Of a stretch of DNA of 64,000 bases, positions 52,051 through 60,815 are shown piece by piece. Made by a program: the position numbers and the translations under genes. Numbering within the stretch: the first letter of the stretch is position 1; each line of letters starts with the position of its first letter. Under the pieces are notes generated by a model. That model was not told where the DNA came from and did not search any database. It saw only the letters and a program-made list of their open reading frames with translations. Origin of the DNA: Rathayibacter sp. VKM Ac-2760 (lineage in GTDB: Bacteria > Actinomycetota > Actinomycetes > Actinomycetales > Microbacteriaceae); contig NZ_CP047173.1 of NCBI RefSeq assembly GCF_009834185.1, positions 1,860,001 through 1,924,000 on the forward strand, in the 5' to 3' direction.

Positions 52051-53004
52051 GTGCGCAGGACCACCGCGCTCATCGCCGGCATCGGCATCGTCGCCGCTCT
52101 GACGGGATGCACCGCGTCCTCGTCCACGCCCGACTGCGACGCCCCCTACTCGTCCGGCGCCTCGTCGTCGGCCGTCCAGGCGACCGGCGACTTCGGCGAG
52201 CAGCCCGACGTCACGGTGCCCTCGCCGCTGAACGCGGACGGCACCCAGGTCAGCACGCTGATCGAGGGCTCGGGCGACCCGCTCGAGAAGGGCCAGCTCG
52301 TCACGATCGACTACACGCTGGTGAACGGCGCCGACGGCTCGGTCCTCGAGGCCTCGCCCTACGACGGAGCGAGCACCGCCACGTTCACCGTGGGCGGCGC
52401 CGGTCTGGTCGGCCTCAACCAGGGCCTGCTCTGCAGCCAGGTCGGCTCGCGCGTCGCGATCGCGATCGCCCCGGAGGACGGCTTCGGCGACTCCTCCGCC
52501 CAGCTCGGCATCTCGGCCGACGACACCCTCGTCCTCGTCGCGGACATCGAGAAGGCATCGCTGGCTCGCGCGAACGGCGACGCCCAGCCCGTGCCGAACG
52601 GCTTCCCCGCCGTGACGCTCGACCCCGACGGCGTCCCCGGTCTGGCCAAGCCCTCGGGCGACGCGCCGACCACGCTGGAGATCGCTCAGCTCAAGAAGGG
52701 CGATGGCGCCGTCGTGGAGGACGGCGACACGGTCGTCGTCCAGTACACCGGCTGGCTCTGGGCCGACGGCAAGATCTTCGACTCCAGCTGGCAGAAGGGC
52801 GCCCCGGCGACCTTCGTCGCGACCGAGGGCCAGGGCGGCGTCATCGCCGGCTTCGCCAAGGCCCTGATCGGCCAGCCGGTCGGCTCCCAGGTCATCGCGA
52901 TCATCCCGCCCGACGAGGGCTACGGCGACAACCCGCCGCAGGGCGGCCAGATCGCGGCCGACTCCACGCTGATCTTCGTCGCCGACATCCTCGCCGTCGA
53001 CTGA
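52051..53004 (+). CDS. FKBP-type peptidyl-prolyl isomerase lipoprotein
   Basis: This 317-residue secreted lipoprotein has a short basic N-terminus, a hydrophobic stretch and a lipobox LTGC near residue 22, so it would be diacylated and anchored on the outer face. Two FKBP domains follow. The first (about 70-170) keeps QLVTIDYTLVNGADGSV but is degenerate in the active-site loop. The second (about 215-317) is complete, with VVVQYTGWLWADGKIFDSSW, AKALIGQPVGSQVIAIIPPDEGYG and a final FVADILAVD strand. It probably folds exported proteins. The start is put at GTG 52051 because GAGGA precedes it; a GTG at 52036 is also in frame. Confidence 0.87.
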   Translation: MRRTTALIAGIGIVAALTGCTASSSTPDCDAPYSSGASSSAVQATGDFGEQPDVTVPSPLNADGTQVSTLIEGSGDPLEKGQLVTIDYTLVNGADGSVLEASPYDGASTATFTVGGAGLVGLNQGLLCSQVGSRVAIAIAPEDGFGDSSAQLGISADDTLVLVADIEKASLARANGDAQPVPNGFPAVTLDPDGVPGLAKPSGDAPTTLEIAQLKKGDGAVVEDGDTVVVQYTGWLWADGKIFDSSWQKGAPATFVATEGQGGVIAGFAKALIGQPVGSQVIAIIPPDEGYGDNPPQGGQIAADSTLIFVADILAVD

Positions 53005-53062
53005 TCTCCCGGCTCGCCGCACCGTGCTCGCGGGCCGAGCACGCTGCGCAGCCGGCCCCGCC

Positions 53063-53204
53063 TGCTGATCGAGTAGCCCTCGCAGAGGGCGTCTCGAGAT
53101 CCACCTCCGCTTGGCGTGCTGGTGACGGTGGGTCTCGATACGCCCCTGCGGGGCTACTCGACCAGCAAGGGGATACGCCCCTGCCGGGCTGCTCGACCAG
53201 CAGG
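53063..53204. repeat. Dispersed intergenic inverted-repeat element, copy 5
   Basis: The left arm is TGCTGATCGAGTAGCC ... GTCTCGAGATCC and the right arm is GGGTCTCGATACGCC ... GGCTACTCGACCAGCA, followed by a duplicated GGCTGCTCGACCAGCA end. Unlike the other four copies it lies between two genes on the same strand (FKBP and pafB). No other feature except the pafB promoter is visible in this 289-nt gap. Confidence 0.8.
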
Positions 53205-53280
53205 GACTGCCCCTTCGGGACAGGAACCGCAGCGCTAAGTGGGCTGGCGGGGGCACGACGGGACCGAGCAGGCCCGGCCC

Positions 53281-53286
53281 TAGACT
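53281..53286 (+). promoter_or_regulatory. -10 element, leaderless start of pafB
   Basis: TAGACT ends 7 nt before the GTG at 53294. This is the only promoter seen before the pafB-lnt operon. Confidence 0.5.
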
Positions 53287-53293
53287 GGAGGGC

Positions 53294-54304
53294 GTGCCCG
53301 CCGACGCTTCGACCTCGAGCCGCATCCCGGCCGAGGAGCGTCTGTTCAACCTGGTGCTGGCGCTCGTCGCCGCCGAGAACGGCCTGACCAAGACCGACGT
53401 GCTCGCCACCGTGCAGGGCTACCGGCAGCGGTCCGAGCCCGGCGACCGGTCCTCGCTCGAGCGGCAGTTCGAGCGGGACAAGGACGATCTGCGCGAGCTC
53501 GGCATCCCGATCGAGACGGTCGACGCCCCGGGTGATCCGGGCAACACGCAGACCGTCCGCTACCGGATCGCGAAGCGCAGCTACGACCTCCCCGCCGATC
53601 TCACCTTCGACCAGGAGGAGATGGCCCTGCTGCGACTCGCCGGCGCCGTCTGGCGCGAGGGCACGCTCTCGGCGGAGTCGCGCCGCGCTCTGATCAAGCT
53701 GCGCTCGATCGGCGTCGACTCGGTCGACCCGGTCATCGGCATCAGCCCCTCGATCCGCGTCCGGGAGGCGTCGTTCGAGCCGCTCAACGCCGCGCTCGAC
53801 CGCGGCCAGGTCGTCCGCTTCCCCTACCTCAAGCCCGGCGGTGCCCAGCCGCGCACCCGCACCGTCCGGCCGCGCGCGCTCGTCAACCACCAGGGCCGCT
53901 GGCACCTGCACGGCTGGGACGAGGAGGCGGAGGGCACTCGCACCTTCCTCCTCTCCCGCATCGTCGGCCCGGTCGCGACGACCGGCCGCACGGCTCCCGT
54001 GGAGGAGGGCGACCACGCCGCCACCGCGCTCGCCCAGCTCGACGAGATCCTCGCGCGCAGCACCGCCCTGCTGCGCGTCGCCCCCGACTCCGACGCGGCC
54101 CTCCGGCTCGGCGTCCGCGCCGAGGCCGCGGGGGAGGGCGCCGGCGTCCTCCGGCTGCACTTCACCGACGCCGACGTCCTCGCCGACGAGCTCGCCGGCT
54201 ACGGGCCCGAGGTGGTCGTCCTCGAGCCGGAGCAGCTGCACCGCAAGGTCGTCGACCGCCTGCGCCGCTCGCTCGCCGACCACGCGGGAGCCGCGCGTGG
54301 CTAG
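53294..54304 (+). CDS. pafB: Transcriptional activator PafB (WYL domain)
   Basis: This 336-residue protein forms the activator PafBC with PafC, which switches on DNA-repair genes in mycobacteria independently of LexA. An N-terminal winged helix (EERLFNLVLALVAAENGLTKTDVL near residue 14, SLERQFERDKDDLRELGIPIE) binds DNA. The WYL region spans about residues 150-245 (VVRFPYLKPGG, RTRTVRPRALVNHQGRWHLHGWDE), followed by a WCX-like end (DADVLADELAGYGPEVVVLEPE). GTG 53294 is preceded by TAGACT seven nt upstream. It overlaps pafC by 8 nt. Damage-sensing by PafBC is known from mycobacteria; its targets here are unknown. Confidence 0.92.
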   Translation: MPADASTSSRIPAEERLFNLVLALVAAENGLTKTDVLATVQGYRQRSEPGDRSSLERQFERDKDDLRELGIPIETVDAPGDPGNTQTVRYRIAKRSYDLPADLTFDQEEMALLRLAGAVWREGTLSAESRRALIKLRSIGVDSVDPVIGISPSIRVREASFEPLNAALDRGQVVRFPYLKPGGAQPRTRTVRPRALVNHQGRWHLHGWDEEAEGTRTFLLSRIVGPVATTGRTAPVEEGDHAATALAQLDEILARSTALLRVAPDSDAALRLGVRAEAAGEGAGVLRLHFTDADVLADELAGYGPEVVVLEPEQLHRKVVDRLRRSLADHAGAARG

Positions 54305-55295
54305 GCCCCGCTCCCTCCAGGCGCGCGACCGTCTCGCCGTGCTGCTCTCGCTCGTGCCCTACCTCCTCGACCGGGGGCGGGTCGGCGTCGCCGAGGTGGC
54401 CGCGCACTTCGAGATCGCCGAGGAGGAGGTCCGTCGCGCCGTGCGCCTGATCGCCGTCTCCGGCATCCCCGGCGAGACCGCGCAGTACCAGGCCAACGAC
54501 CTCTTCGACATCAGCTGGGACGACTTCGAGGAGAACGACCACATCGTCCTCACCCAGCAGGTCGCCATCGACGACTCGCCGCGGTTCTCGGCGCGGGAGG
54601 CCGCCGCCCTCATCGCCGGGATGCAGTACCTCGCCGCCCTGCCGGAGAACCAGGGCAACGACCGCATCGCCTCGCTGATGGGCAAGCTCGCCCGCGGCGC
54701 CTCGTCCGCGCCGACCGCGGTCGCCGTCGCGCGCGGAGTCGGCGCCGACGCGTCGGTCGCCGCCATCCGCACCGCTCTCGCGAACGGCACCCAGCTGGCC
54801 TTCGACTACCGCAGCGCCCGGGGCGAGACGGAGTCGCGGCTCGTCGACCCCTTCCTCCTCGAGTCCGTCGACCGCGACTGGTACCTCCGCGGCTGGGACC
54901 ACCTCCGGGAGGGAGTCCGCACCTTCCGCGTCGACCGGATGCGCTCGCTGACCGACACCGGAGCGCCGATCGTCCGCCGCCGCCACGAGGTCACCCTGCC
55001 CGAGCGGCTGTTCGAGGCCTCCGCCACCGACCTGCTGATCGACCTGCGGGTCGCTCCGGGCTCCGTCGCGCTGCTGGGCGACTACGCCGCGGACGCCGAG
55101 TTCCCCTCGGTCCCGGCCGGAGACGAGGGGCAGGGCGTGCTCGTGCGCATCCGCGTCGCGCACCTCGCCGGTCTCACCCGGCTGGTGGCCTCGCTGCCCG
55201 GACTCGTCACCGTCGTCGCGCCGGAGGCCGCTCGCGACGCGGTCGCCCAGTGGACCCGCGCCGCGCTGGCGGCCAACGGAGAGGAGACCCCGTGA
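54297..55295 (+). CDS. pafC: Transcriptional activator PafC (WYL domain)
   Basis: This 332-residue partner of PafB has a winged helix (RDRLAVLLSLVPYLLDRGRVGVAEVAAHFEIAEEEVRRAVRLI, about residues 10-52), a conserved AREAAALIAGMQYLAALPENQGND near residue 99, a WYL region around residue 165 (LAFDYRSARGETESRLVDPFLLESVDRDWYLRGWDHLREGVRTFRVDRM), and a WCX-like end. Its GTG start lies inside the pafB reading frame (8-nt overlap). The next gene overlaps its stop by 4 nt. The tight fit indicates equal expression of the two subunits. Confidence 0.92.
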   Translation: MARPRSLQARDRLAVLLSLVPYLLDRGRVGVAEVAAHFEIAEEEVRRAVRLIAVSGIPGETAQYQANDLFDISWDDFEENDHIVLTQQVAIDDSPRFSAREAAALIAGMQYLAALPENQGNDRIASLMGKLARGASSAPTAVAVARGVGADASVAAIRTALANGTQLAFDYRSARGETESRLVDPFLLESVDRDWYLRGWDHLREGVRTFRVDRMRSLTDTGAPIVRRRHEVTLPERLFEASATDLLIDLRVAPGSVALLGDYAADAEFPSVPAGDEGQGVLVRIRVAHLAGLTRLVASLPGLVTVVAPEAARDAVAQWTRAALAANGEETP

Positions 55296-55627
55296 CCTGG
55301 TGGTCCTGGATCCTGATCTGGCTCGGCCTCGCGCTGGCCGCTCTCGCGGTGCTCGTGCTCTTCGGCCTGTCCTACTGGCGGAAGGGGCGGCTCCTGCTCG
55401 GCCGGCTGGAGGAGGTCACCGCGAAGCTGGACGCACTCCAGCTTCCCGAGGCGGAGACGGAGCCGGCGGCGACGCGAGCGCCGTCCTCGCTCTTCGCCGA
55501 CCGCGACCAGGTGCGCCGCACGCACGAGTCACGACGCGACGCCCGCCGGGAGAGGACCGAGGATCGCCGGTCGATCCGGGTCGAACGGGGTAGGCTCCTG
55601 GTACACCGCAACCGACAAGTGAAGTGA
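55292..55627 (+). CDS. Small membrane protein between pafC and tatA
   Basis: This 111-residue protein has one N-terminal membrane helix (about residues 5-26, LIWLGLALAALAVLVLFGLSYW), a short coiled-coil-like stretch (GRLLLGRLEEVTAKLDALQLP, about 32-52) and an Arg/Glu-rich tail. The topology is a tail outside the membrane helix, like a TatB or a small scaffold. It is coupled to pafC by GTGA, and tatA starts 7 nt after its stop, so it is translated in the same operon. No family is recognised with confidence. A TatB-like role is possible because no separate tatB is seen. Confidence 0.72.
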   Translation: MTWWSWILIWLGLALAALAVLVLFGLSYWRKGRLLLGRLEEVTAKLDALQLPEAETEPAATRAPSSLFADRDQVRRTHESRRDARRERTEDRRSIRVERGRLLVHRNRQVK

Positions 55628-55634
55628 GACTGCA

Positions 55635-55907
55635 ATGTTCGCTGGCCTCCAGGGGTGGCACCTCCTCATCATCCTCGCCGTCATCCTCCTCCTCTTCGGT
55701 GCGCCCAAGCTTCCTCAGCTCGCGCGCAGCGTCGGGCAGTCGATGCGCATCTTCAAGAGCGAGGTCAAGACCATGAAGGACGAGGACGGGACCGAGCGCA
55801 AGGACGCGACGGACTCGACCACGACTTCGGGCTCGACCACCGCCACGGGGACGACCACCGGCACCGGCACCGGCACCACGCTGCCGCCCGAGTCTCCGCT
55901 CAAGTAA
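55635..55907 (+). CDS. tatA: Sec-independent protein translocase TatA
   Basis: This 90-residue protein has the TatA hallmark: a short N-terminal membrane helix (residues about 8-21, LLIILAVILLLFG) followed by an amphipathic helix beginning at PKLPQLARSVGQSMRIFKSEV and an acidic then Thr/Gly-rich tail. It multimerises with TatC to form the twin-arginine channel. A single FG motif (LLLFGAPKLP) marks the hinge. It follows the small membrane protein by 7 nt, and its stop overlaps the tatC start by one base (TAATGA). Confidence 0.94.
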   Translation: MFAGLQGWHLLIILAVILLLFGAPKLPQLARSVGQSMRIFKSEVKTMKDEDGTERKDATDSTTTSGSTTATGTTTGTGTGTTLPPESPLK

Positions 55908-56731
55908 TGACGTCCGTGGCAGCGAAGAAGCCACGGACGAAGCGGTCGGGGAAGAACCCCGAGGGACGCATGTCTCTCGGCTCTCACCTGATCGAGCTTC
56001 GCAATCGGCTCTTCATCGCAGCGATCGCGATCGCGGTGGCCTGCGTCATCGGCTGGTTCCTCTCCGACTGGGTCTTCGAGGCGCTCAAGGCGCCGATCGG
56101 CGTCGTCGCCTCGACCCAGAACAAAGAGGCCGTCCTCAACTTCCCGACGATCACGGGGGCCTTCGACCTCCGCCTGCAGATCGCGATGACCATCGGCGTC
56201 GTCATCGCGAGCCCGGTCTGGCTCTACCAGATCTGGGCGTTCCTCGTCCCCGGGCTCACGGGCAAGGAGGTCCGCTACGGCATCGGCTTCATCCTGACGG
56301 CCATCCCGCTGTTCCTCGCGGGCTGCCTCTCGGGCTGGTTCGTCTTCCCGCACATCGTCGAGCTGCTCACGAGCTTCACCGGCGGCGAGGCGGCGAGCTT
56401 CCTCGACGCGAAGATCTACTACGACTTCGTGCTCAAGCTCGTCCTGGTTGTCGGCGTCGCCTTCGTGCTGCCGGTCTTCCTGGTGCTGCTGAACTTCGTC
56501 GGCATCCTCCCGGGCAAGCTCATGATCAAGTCGTGGCGCATCGCGATCATGGTGATCGTCCTCTTCACCGCGATCGCCACTCCCGCCGCCGACCCGATCT
56601 CGATGTTCATGCTCGCGATCCCGATCACGATCCTGTTCTTCGCGGCCTGCGGCATCGCGCTCCTGCACGACAAGCGTGCGGCCAAGCGCCAGGTCGTCTT
56701 CGACGGCAGCCCCTCCGACCTGCCGGCGTGA
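55907..56731 (+). CDS. tatC: Sec-independent protein translocase TatC
   Basis: This 274-residue six-helix membrane protein binds twin-arginine signal peptides. After a basic N-terminus comes MSLGSHLIELRNRLFIAAI (the conserved LxxHLxELRxR). Helices lie at about residues 36-58, 94-116, 125-145, 178-200, 210-228 and 232-250. FxxxxxxxxxxxxGxEVRYGI and PVWLYQIWAFLVPGL are family marks. It overlaps tatA by one base and the helY start by four (GTGA). The pafBC-tatAC-helY order is the same as in Mycobacterium, which supports orthology. Confidence 0.95.
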   Translation: MTSVAAKKPRTKRSGKNPEGRMSLGSHLIELRNRLFIAAIAIAVACVIGWFLSDWVFEALKAPIGVVASTQNKEAVLNFPTITGAFDLRLQIAMTIGVVIASPVWLYQIWAFLVPGLTGKEVRYGIGFILTAIPLFLAGCLSGWFVFPHIVELLTSFTGGEAASFLDAKIYYDFVLKLVLVVGVAFVLPVFLVLLNFVGILPGKLMIKSWRIAIMVIVLFTAIATPAADPISMFMLAIPITILFFAACGIALLHDKRAAKRQVVFDGSPSDLPA

Positions 56732-59172
56732 CCGGCGCCACACCGGCCGAGCGCTTCGCGGCGTTCCGCACACGACAGGGCCACGCGAGGGTCGAGGCGT
56801 TCCGCTCGACCCTCGCGTTCGACCTCGATCCCTTCCAGTACGAGGCGTGCAGCGCGCTCGACGACGGCCGCAGTGTCCTCGTCGCAGCGCCGACCGGCGC
56901 CGGCAAGACCGCGGTGGCCGAGTTCGCGATCCACCTCGCGATGCAGGACCCGAACGCCAAGGTCTTCTACACGACGCCGATGAAGGCGCTCAGCAACCAG
57001 AAGTTCCAGGAGTTCGTCGAGGACTACGGAGCGTCCGAGGTCGGCCTGCTCACCGGTGACTCGAACGTCAACGCGCGCGCCCGGATCGTCGTCATGACGA
57101 CCGAGGTGCTGCGCAACATGCTCTACGCCGACTCCGACCTGCTGCGCGACCTCGCCTACGTCGTGATGGACGAGGTGCACTACCTCGCCGACCGCTTCCG
57201 CGGCGCGGTGTGGGAGGAGGTCATCATCCACCTCCCGCAGTCCGTGCGGCTCGTCTCGCTCAGCGCGACGGTGTCGAACGCCGAGGAGTTCGGCGACTGG
57301 CTGCAGACCGTCCGCGGCGAGACCGAGGTCATCGTCTCGGAGGAGCGGCCCGTCCCGCTCGACCAGCACGTGCTCGTCGGCGGCAAGCTGCTCGATCTCT
57401 TCGATTCCTCCGGGCGCGCGGCGACCAACCGGGTCAACCCGGAGCTCGCCCGGCTCGCTCAGGGCGGCACCCGCGTCGAGCGCGGCGGCCGCGGCTCCGG
57501 GCGCGGCGGCCGAGGCGGCGGCGGCGGGCGCTTCCACGAGACGCGGAACGAGGAGCTCGTCCCGCGCTCCGAGGTCGTCGAGATCCTGCGCGGCAAGAAC
57601 CTGCTGCCCGCCATCTTCTTCGTCTTCAGCCGCAACGGCTGCGATCAGGCCGTCCGCCAGGTGCTGCGCTCCGGCGTGCGGCTGACCGAGCGGCACGAGC
57701 GCGACGAGATCCGCGCCATCGTCGAGGAGCGCTGCCGCACCATCCGCGACGAGGACCTCGCGGTCCTCGGCTACTGGGAGTGGCTCGACGGACTCCAGCG
57801 CGGCGTGGCCGCCCACCACGCGGGAATGCTGCCCGCGTTCAAGGAGGTCGTCGAGGAGCTCTTCCTCCGCCGCCTCGTCCGGGTCGTCTTCGCCACCGAG
57901 ACGCTCGCGCTCGGCATCAACATGCCCGCGCGCACCGTCGTGCTGGAGAAGCTGGAGAAGTTCAACGGCGAGGCCCGCGTGCCGATCACGCCGGGCGAGT
58001 ACACCCAGCTGACCGGGCGCGCCGGCCGCCGCGGCATCGACGTGGAGGGTCACTCCGTCATCCAGTGGCGCGGCGGGATGAACCCGCAGGCCGTCGCCTC
58101 GCTCGCCTCGCGCCGCACCTATCCGCTCAACTCCAGCTTCCGCCCGAGCTACAACATGGCCGCGAACCTGATCGACCAGTTCGGCCGGGCGCGCACGCGC
58201 GAGATCCTCGAGTCGTCGTTCGCGCAGTTCCAGGCGGACCGCTCCGTCGTCGACCTGGCGCGCCGGGTCCGGCAGCAGGAGTCCTCGCTCGAGGGCTACG
58301 TCACCGCGATGCAGTGCCACCTCGGCGACTTCGAGCAGTACGCCGCGATCCGCCGCGAGATCGGCGAGCTGGAGCGCCGCGGCGCCGTCCGCGGCGAGTC
58401 CGCATCGCACAGCGAGCGCGAGAAGCGGCAGGGGCAGCTCAGCGATCTGCGCCGCCGGATGAAGGCGCACCCCTGTCACGCCTGCTCGGATCGCGAGCAG
58501 CACGCCCGCTGGGCGGAGCGCTGGTGGAAGCTGCGCAAGGAGACCGACGAGATCGAGCGGCAGATCCGCTCGCGGACCGGGGCGGTCGCCCGCATCTTCG
58601 ACCGGATCACGGACGTGCTGAGGGAGCTCGGCTACTTCCGGCTCGACGAGGCCGGCGAGCTGTCCCTCACCCCGAACGGGCGCACGCTCAAGCGGATCTA
58701 CGGCGACCGCGACCTGCTGGTGGCCGAGTGCCTGCGCAAGCAGGCCTGGACCGAGCTCGACCCGGCCGGCCTCGCCGCGATGGCGTGCTGCCTCGTCTTC
58801 GAGCCGCGACGCGAGGAGGGCACGCTCGGCGAGAAGCACCTGCCGCGCGGCACCTTCCCCGAGGCTCTGGAGAAGACGCAGCTGCTCTGGGCGAAGCTCG
58901 ACGACGTCGAGCGGGACCACCGGCTCCCGGGCAGCAACCCGATCTCGACCAGCCTCGCGCTGCCGATGAACATGTGGGCGAACGGGATGCCGCTCGACGC
59001 GGTCCTCCGCGAGTCGGACATGGCGGCCGGCGACTTCGTGCGCTGGGCCAAGCAGACGATCGACCTGCTCGACCAGCTCTCGCTCGTCGCGGAGGGCAAG
59101 GTCGGCCGCGCCGCCCGCGCCGCGCTCGAGCTCGTGCGGCACGGCATCGTCGCGTACTCGACGGTCGCATGA
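56728..59172 (+). CDS. helY: Ski2/Mtr4-type RNA helicase HelY
   Basis: This 814-residue DExH helicase has Walker A APTGAGKT at residues 54-61, motif Ia TTPMKALSNQK near residue 82, DEVHY at 148-152, motif III SLSATVSNAEE near residue 177, motif V FATETLALGINMPARTVV near residue 390, and motif VI TQLTGRAGRRGID near residue 428. A Gly/Arg-rich stretch at residues 252-269 interrupts the second RecA domain region. The C-terminal part resembles the DSHCT domain (AMACCLVFEPRREEG, SDMAAGDFVRWAKQTIDLLDQL). It likely unwinds RNA during processing or decay, as inferred for relatives. Coupled on both sides by 4-nt overlaps. Confidence 0.93.
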   Translation: MTGATPAERFAAFRTRQGHARVEAFRSTLAFDLDPFQYEACSALDDGRSVLVAAPTGAGKTAVAEFAIHLAMQDPNAKVFYTTPMKALSNQKFQEFVEDYGASEVGLLTGDSNVNARARIVVMTTEVLRNMLYADSDLLRDLAYVVMDEVHYLADRFRGAVWEEVIIHLPQSVRLVSLSATVSNAEEFGDWLQTVRGETEVIVSEERPVPLDQHVLVGGKLLDLFDSSGRAATNRVNPELARLAQGGTRVERGGRGSGRGGRGGGGGRFHETRNEELVPRSEVVEILRGKNLLPAIFFVFSRNGCDQAVRQVLRSGVRLTERHERDEIRAIVEERCRTIRDEDLAVLGYWEWLDGLQRGVAAHHAGMLPAFKEVVEELFLRRLVRVVFATETLALGINMPARTVVLEKLEKFNGEARVPITPGEYTQLTGRAGRRGIDVEGHSVIQWRGGMNPQAVASLASRRTYPLNSSFRPSYNMAANLIDQFGRARTREILESSFAQFQADRSVVDLARRVRQQESSLEGYVTAMQCHLGDFEQYAAIRREIGELERRGAVRGESASHSEREKRQGQLSDLRRRMKAHPCHACSDREQHARWAERWWKLRKETDEIERQIRSRTGAVARIFDRITDVLRELGYFRLDEAGELSLTPNGRTLKRIYGDRDLLVAECLRKQAWTELDPAGLAAMACCLVFEPRREEGTLGEKHLPRGTFPEALEKTQLLWAKLDDVERDHRLPGSNPISTSLALPMNMWANGMPLDAVLRESDMAAGDFVRWAKQTIDLLDQLSLVAEGKVGRAARAALELVRHGIVAYSTVA

Positions 59173-60710
59173 GGCCGGCGCTCTCGGCGCCCACCGGGCG
59201 CACGGCACCGCTGTGGCTGGCGATCCCACTCGCGGCGCTCGGCGGCGCGGTCCTCGACCGCGGCTTCCCGGACTCCGACGTCTGGCCGCTGGCGATCGTC
59301 GGCACGGCCGCGATCCTCTTCGCGCTGGCCGGGCGCGGCTTCTGGAGCGGCACCCTCGTCGGCCTCGTCGGCGGCGCGGTCTTCTGGGGTGTGCACATCG
59401 AGTGGCTGACCCTCTACCTCGGCCCCGTCCCGTGGGCGGCCCTCGCGGGGCTGCAGGCGATCTTCTTCGCGCTCTCCTCCGGGCTGACAGCGATGCTGCT
59501 GACGCGGGGTCAGCGCGTCTGGACCGGTCCGCTCGGCCGGATGATCGGGCTGCCCGCGCTGGTCGCCGCGCTCTGGGTGGGCCGCGAGACGATCACGATC
59601 CAGTGGCCCTATGGCGGCTTCGCCTGGGGTCGGCTCGCGCTGTCGCAGTCGATGAGCCCGCTCGCGGACCTCGCCGCCTGGGTCGGCTTCTCGGGCCTGA
59701 GCTTCGTGGTCGCGTTCCTCGCGGCGACGCTCGCGCAGGCCGTGCGGACGACCTCGGTGCCCGCCTCCGGCCGTGCGGCCGTCGTCGCCGGCTTCTCGAT
59801 CGTCGCCCTCGTCTTCCCGGCCTGGCCGGCTCCGACCGAGGGGACGACGCGGATCGCGGCGATCCAGGGCGACTCCGACGCCGGGCTGTTCTCGCAGAGC
59901 TACCGCGGGCAGATCCTCGAGGACCACACCTCGGCGACCCTGCCGATCCTCGATGAGGACGTCAACATGGTGGTCTGGCCCGAGAACGGCGTCGACATCG
60001 ACCCGACCCGCAACGCGCAGTCGGCGGCCGTGCTCGACTACCTCAGCACCGCGATGGACGCGCCCTTCATCGTCGGGACGATCACGAACCCCTCCGAGAA
60101 CGTCTTTTACAACAGCTCGCTGCTGTGGAAGGCGGGGGAGGGCGCGACCCAGGTCTACGACAAGGTGCATCCGGTGCCGTTCGCGGAGTACATGCCGGAC
60201 CGCGCGTTCTGGCGCATGTTCGCGCCGGACCTCGTCGACCTGGTCAGCCGGGACTACTCGATCGGGACGCGCTCGAACGTCTTCGACATCAACGGGGTCC
60301 TCGCGGGGATCGCGATCTGCTTCGACATCTCGGACGACGCTCTGACGAACGAGATGGTCGACGGGGGAGCGCAGCTGGTGCTCGCGCAGACGAACAACGC
60401 CGACTTCGGGCGGACCGACGAGAGCGTGCAGCAGCTGGCGATCGCGCGGCTGCGAGCCATCGAGACGGGCCGCAGCGTAGTCAACATCTCGACGGTCGGC
60501 ACGAGCGCGATCATCGCGCCCGACGGATCGACGATCGACTCGCTGGAGTGGTTCGAGCCGGGTGCCATGGTCGACGAGGTCCCCCTCGCCACCACGACGA
60601 CGCCCGCGCTGGTGTGGGCGCGGAACCTCGGCTGGTACCTCCTCGCCGCGAGCCTGATCGGGCTGGTCTCGTTCGTGCTGCGGACGCGCAAGCCGCGCCG
60701 TCGGCGCTGA
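59169..60710 (+). CDS. lnt: Apolipoprotein N-acyltransferase
   Basis: This 513-residue membrane enzyme adds the third acyl chain to lipoproteins. About seven hydrophobic helices occupy residues 12-215 and one follows at 480-505. The nitrilase-like domain shows the triad: Glu in MVVWPENGVD near residue 263, Lys in VYDKVHPVPFAEYMPDR near residue 334, and Cys in GIAICFDISDD near residue 383. The Cys environment (ICFD) varies slightly from the usual ICYE. It is the last gene of the pafB operon and overlaps helY by ATGA. An FKBP lipoprotein is a candidate substrate 6 kb upstream. Confidence 0.92.
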   Translation: MRPALSAPTGRTAPLWLAIPLAALGGAVLDRGFPDSDVWPLAIVGTAAILFALAGRGFWSGTLVGLVGGAVFWGVHIEWLTLYLGPVPWAALAGLQAIFFALSSGLTAMLLTRGQRVWTGPLGRMIGLPALVAALWVGRETITIQWPYGGFAWGRLALSQSMSPLADLAAWVGFSGLSFVVAFLAATLAQAVRTTSVPASGRAAVVAGFSIVALVFPAWPAPTEGTTRIAAIQGDSDAGLFSQSYRGQILEDHTSATLPILDEDVNMVVWPENGVDIDPTRNAQSAAVLDYLSTAMDAPFIVGTITNPSENVFYNSSLLWKAGEGATQVYDKVHPVPFAEYMPDRAFWRMFAPDLVDLVSRDYSIGTRSNVFDINGVLAGIAICFDISDDALTNEMVDGGAQLVLAQTNNADFGRTDESVQQLAIARLRAIETGRSVVNISTVGTSAIIAPDGSTIDSLEWFEPGAMVDEVPLATTTTPALVWARNLGWYLLAASLIGLVSFVLRTRKPRRRR

Positions 60711-60767
60711 GCACGCGAACCGCGTCGTCGACGCTGCAGCACGCGAGCCGCGTCCGGGCGCGAAAAA

Positions 60768-60807
60768 GGGTCCGCCGGCCGGCGAGGACGCCGGCCGAGC
60801 AGGACCC
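60768..60807. terminator. Bidirectional terminator between lnt and rbpA
   Basis: GGGTCC (60768-60773) pairs with GGACCC (60802-60807), enclosing a longer GCCGGCC / GGCCGGC inner stem. AAAA precedes it on the plus strand, which becomes the U-tract on the minus strand, so it serves best for the rbpA transcript and less for lnt. Confidence 0.7.
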
Positions 60808-60815
60808 TCGGGGCG

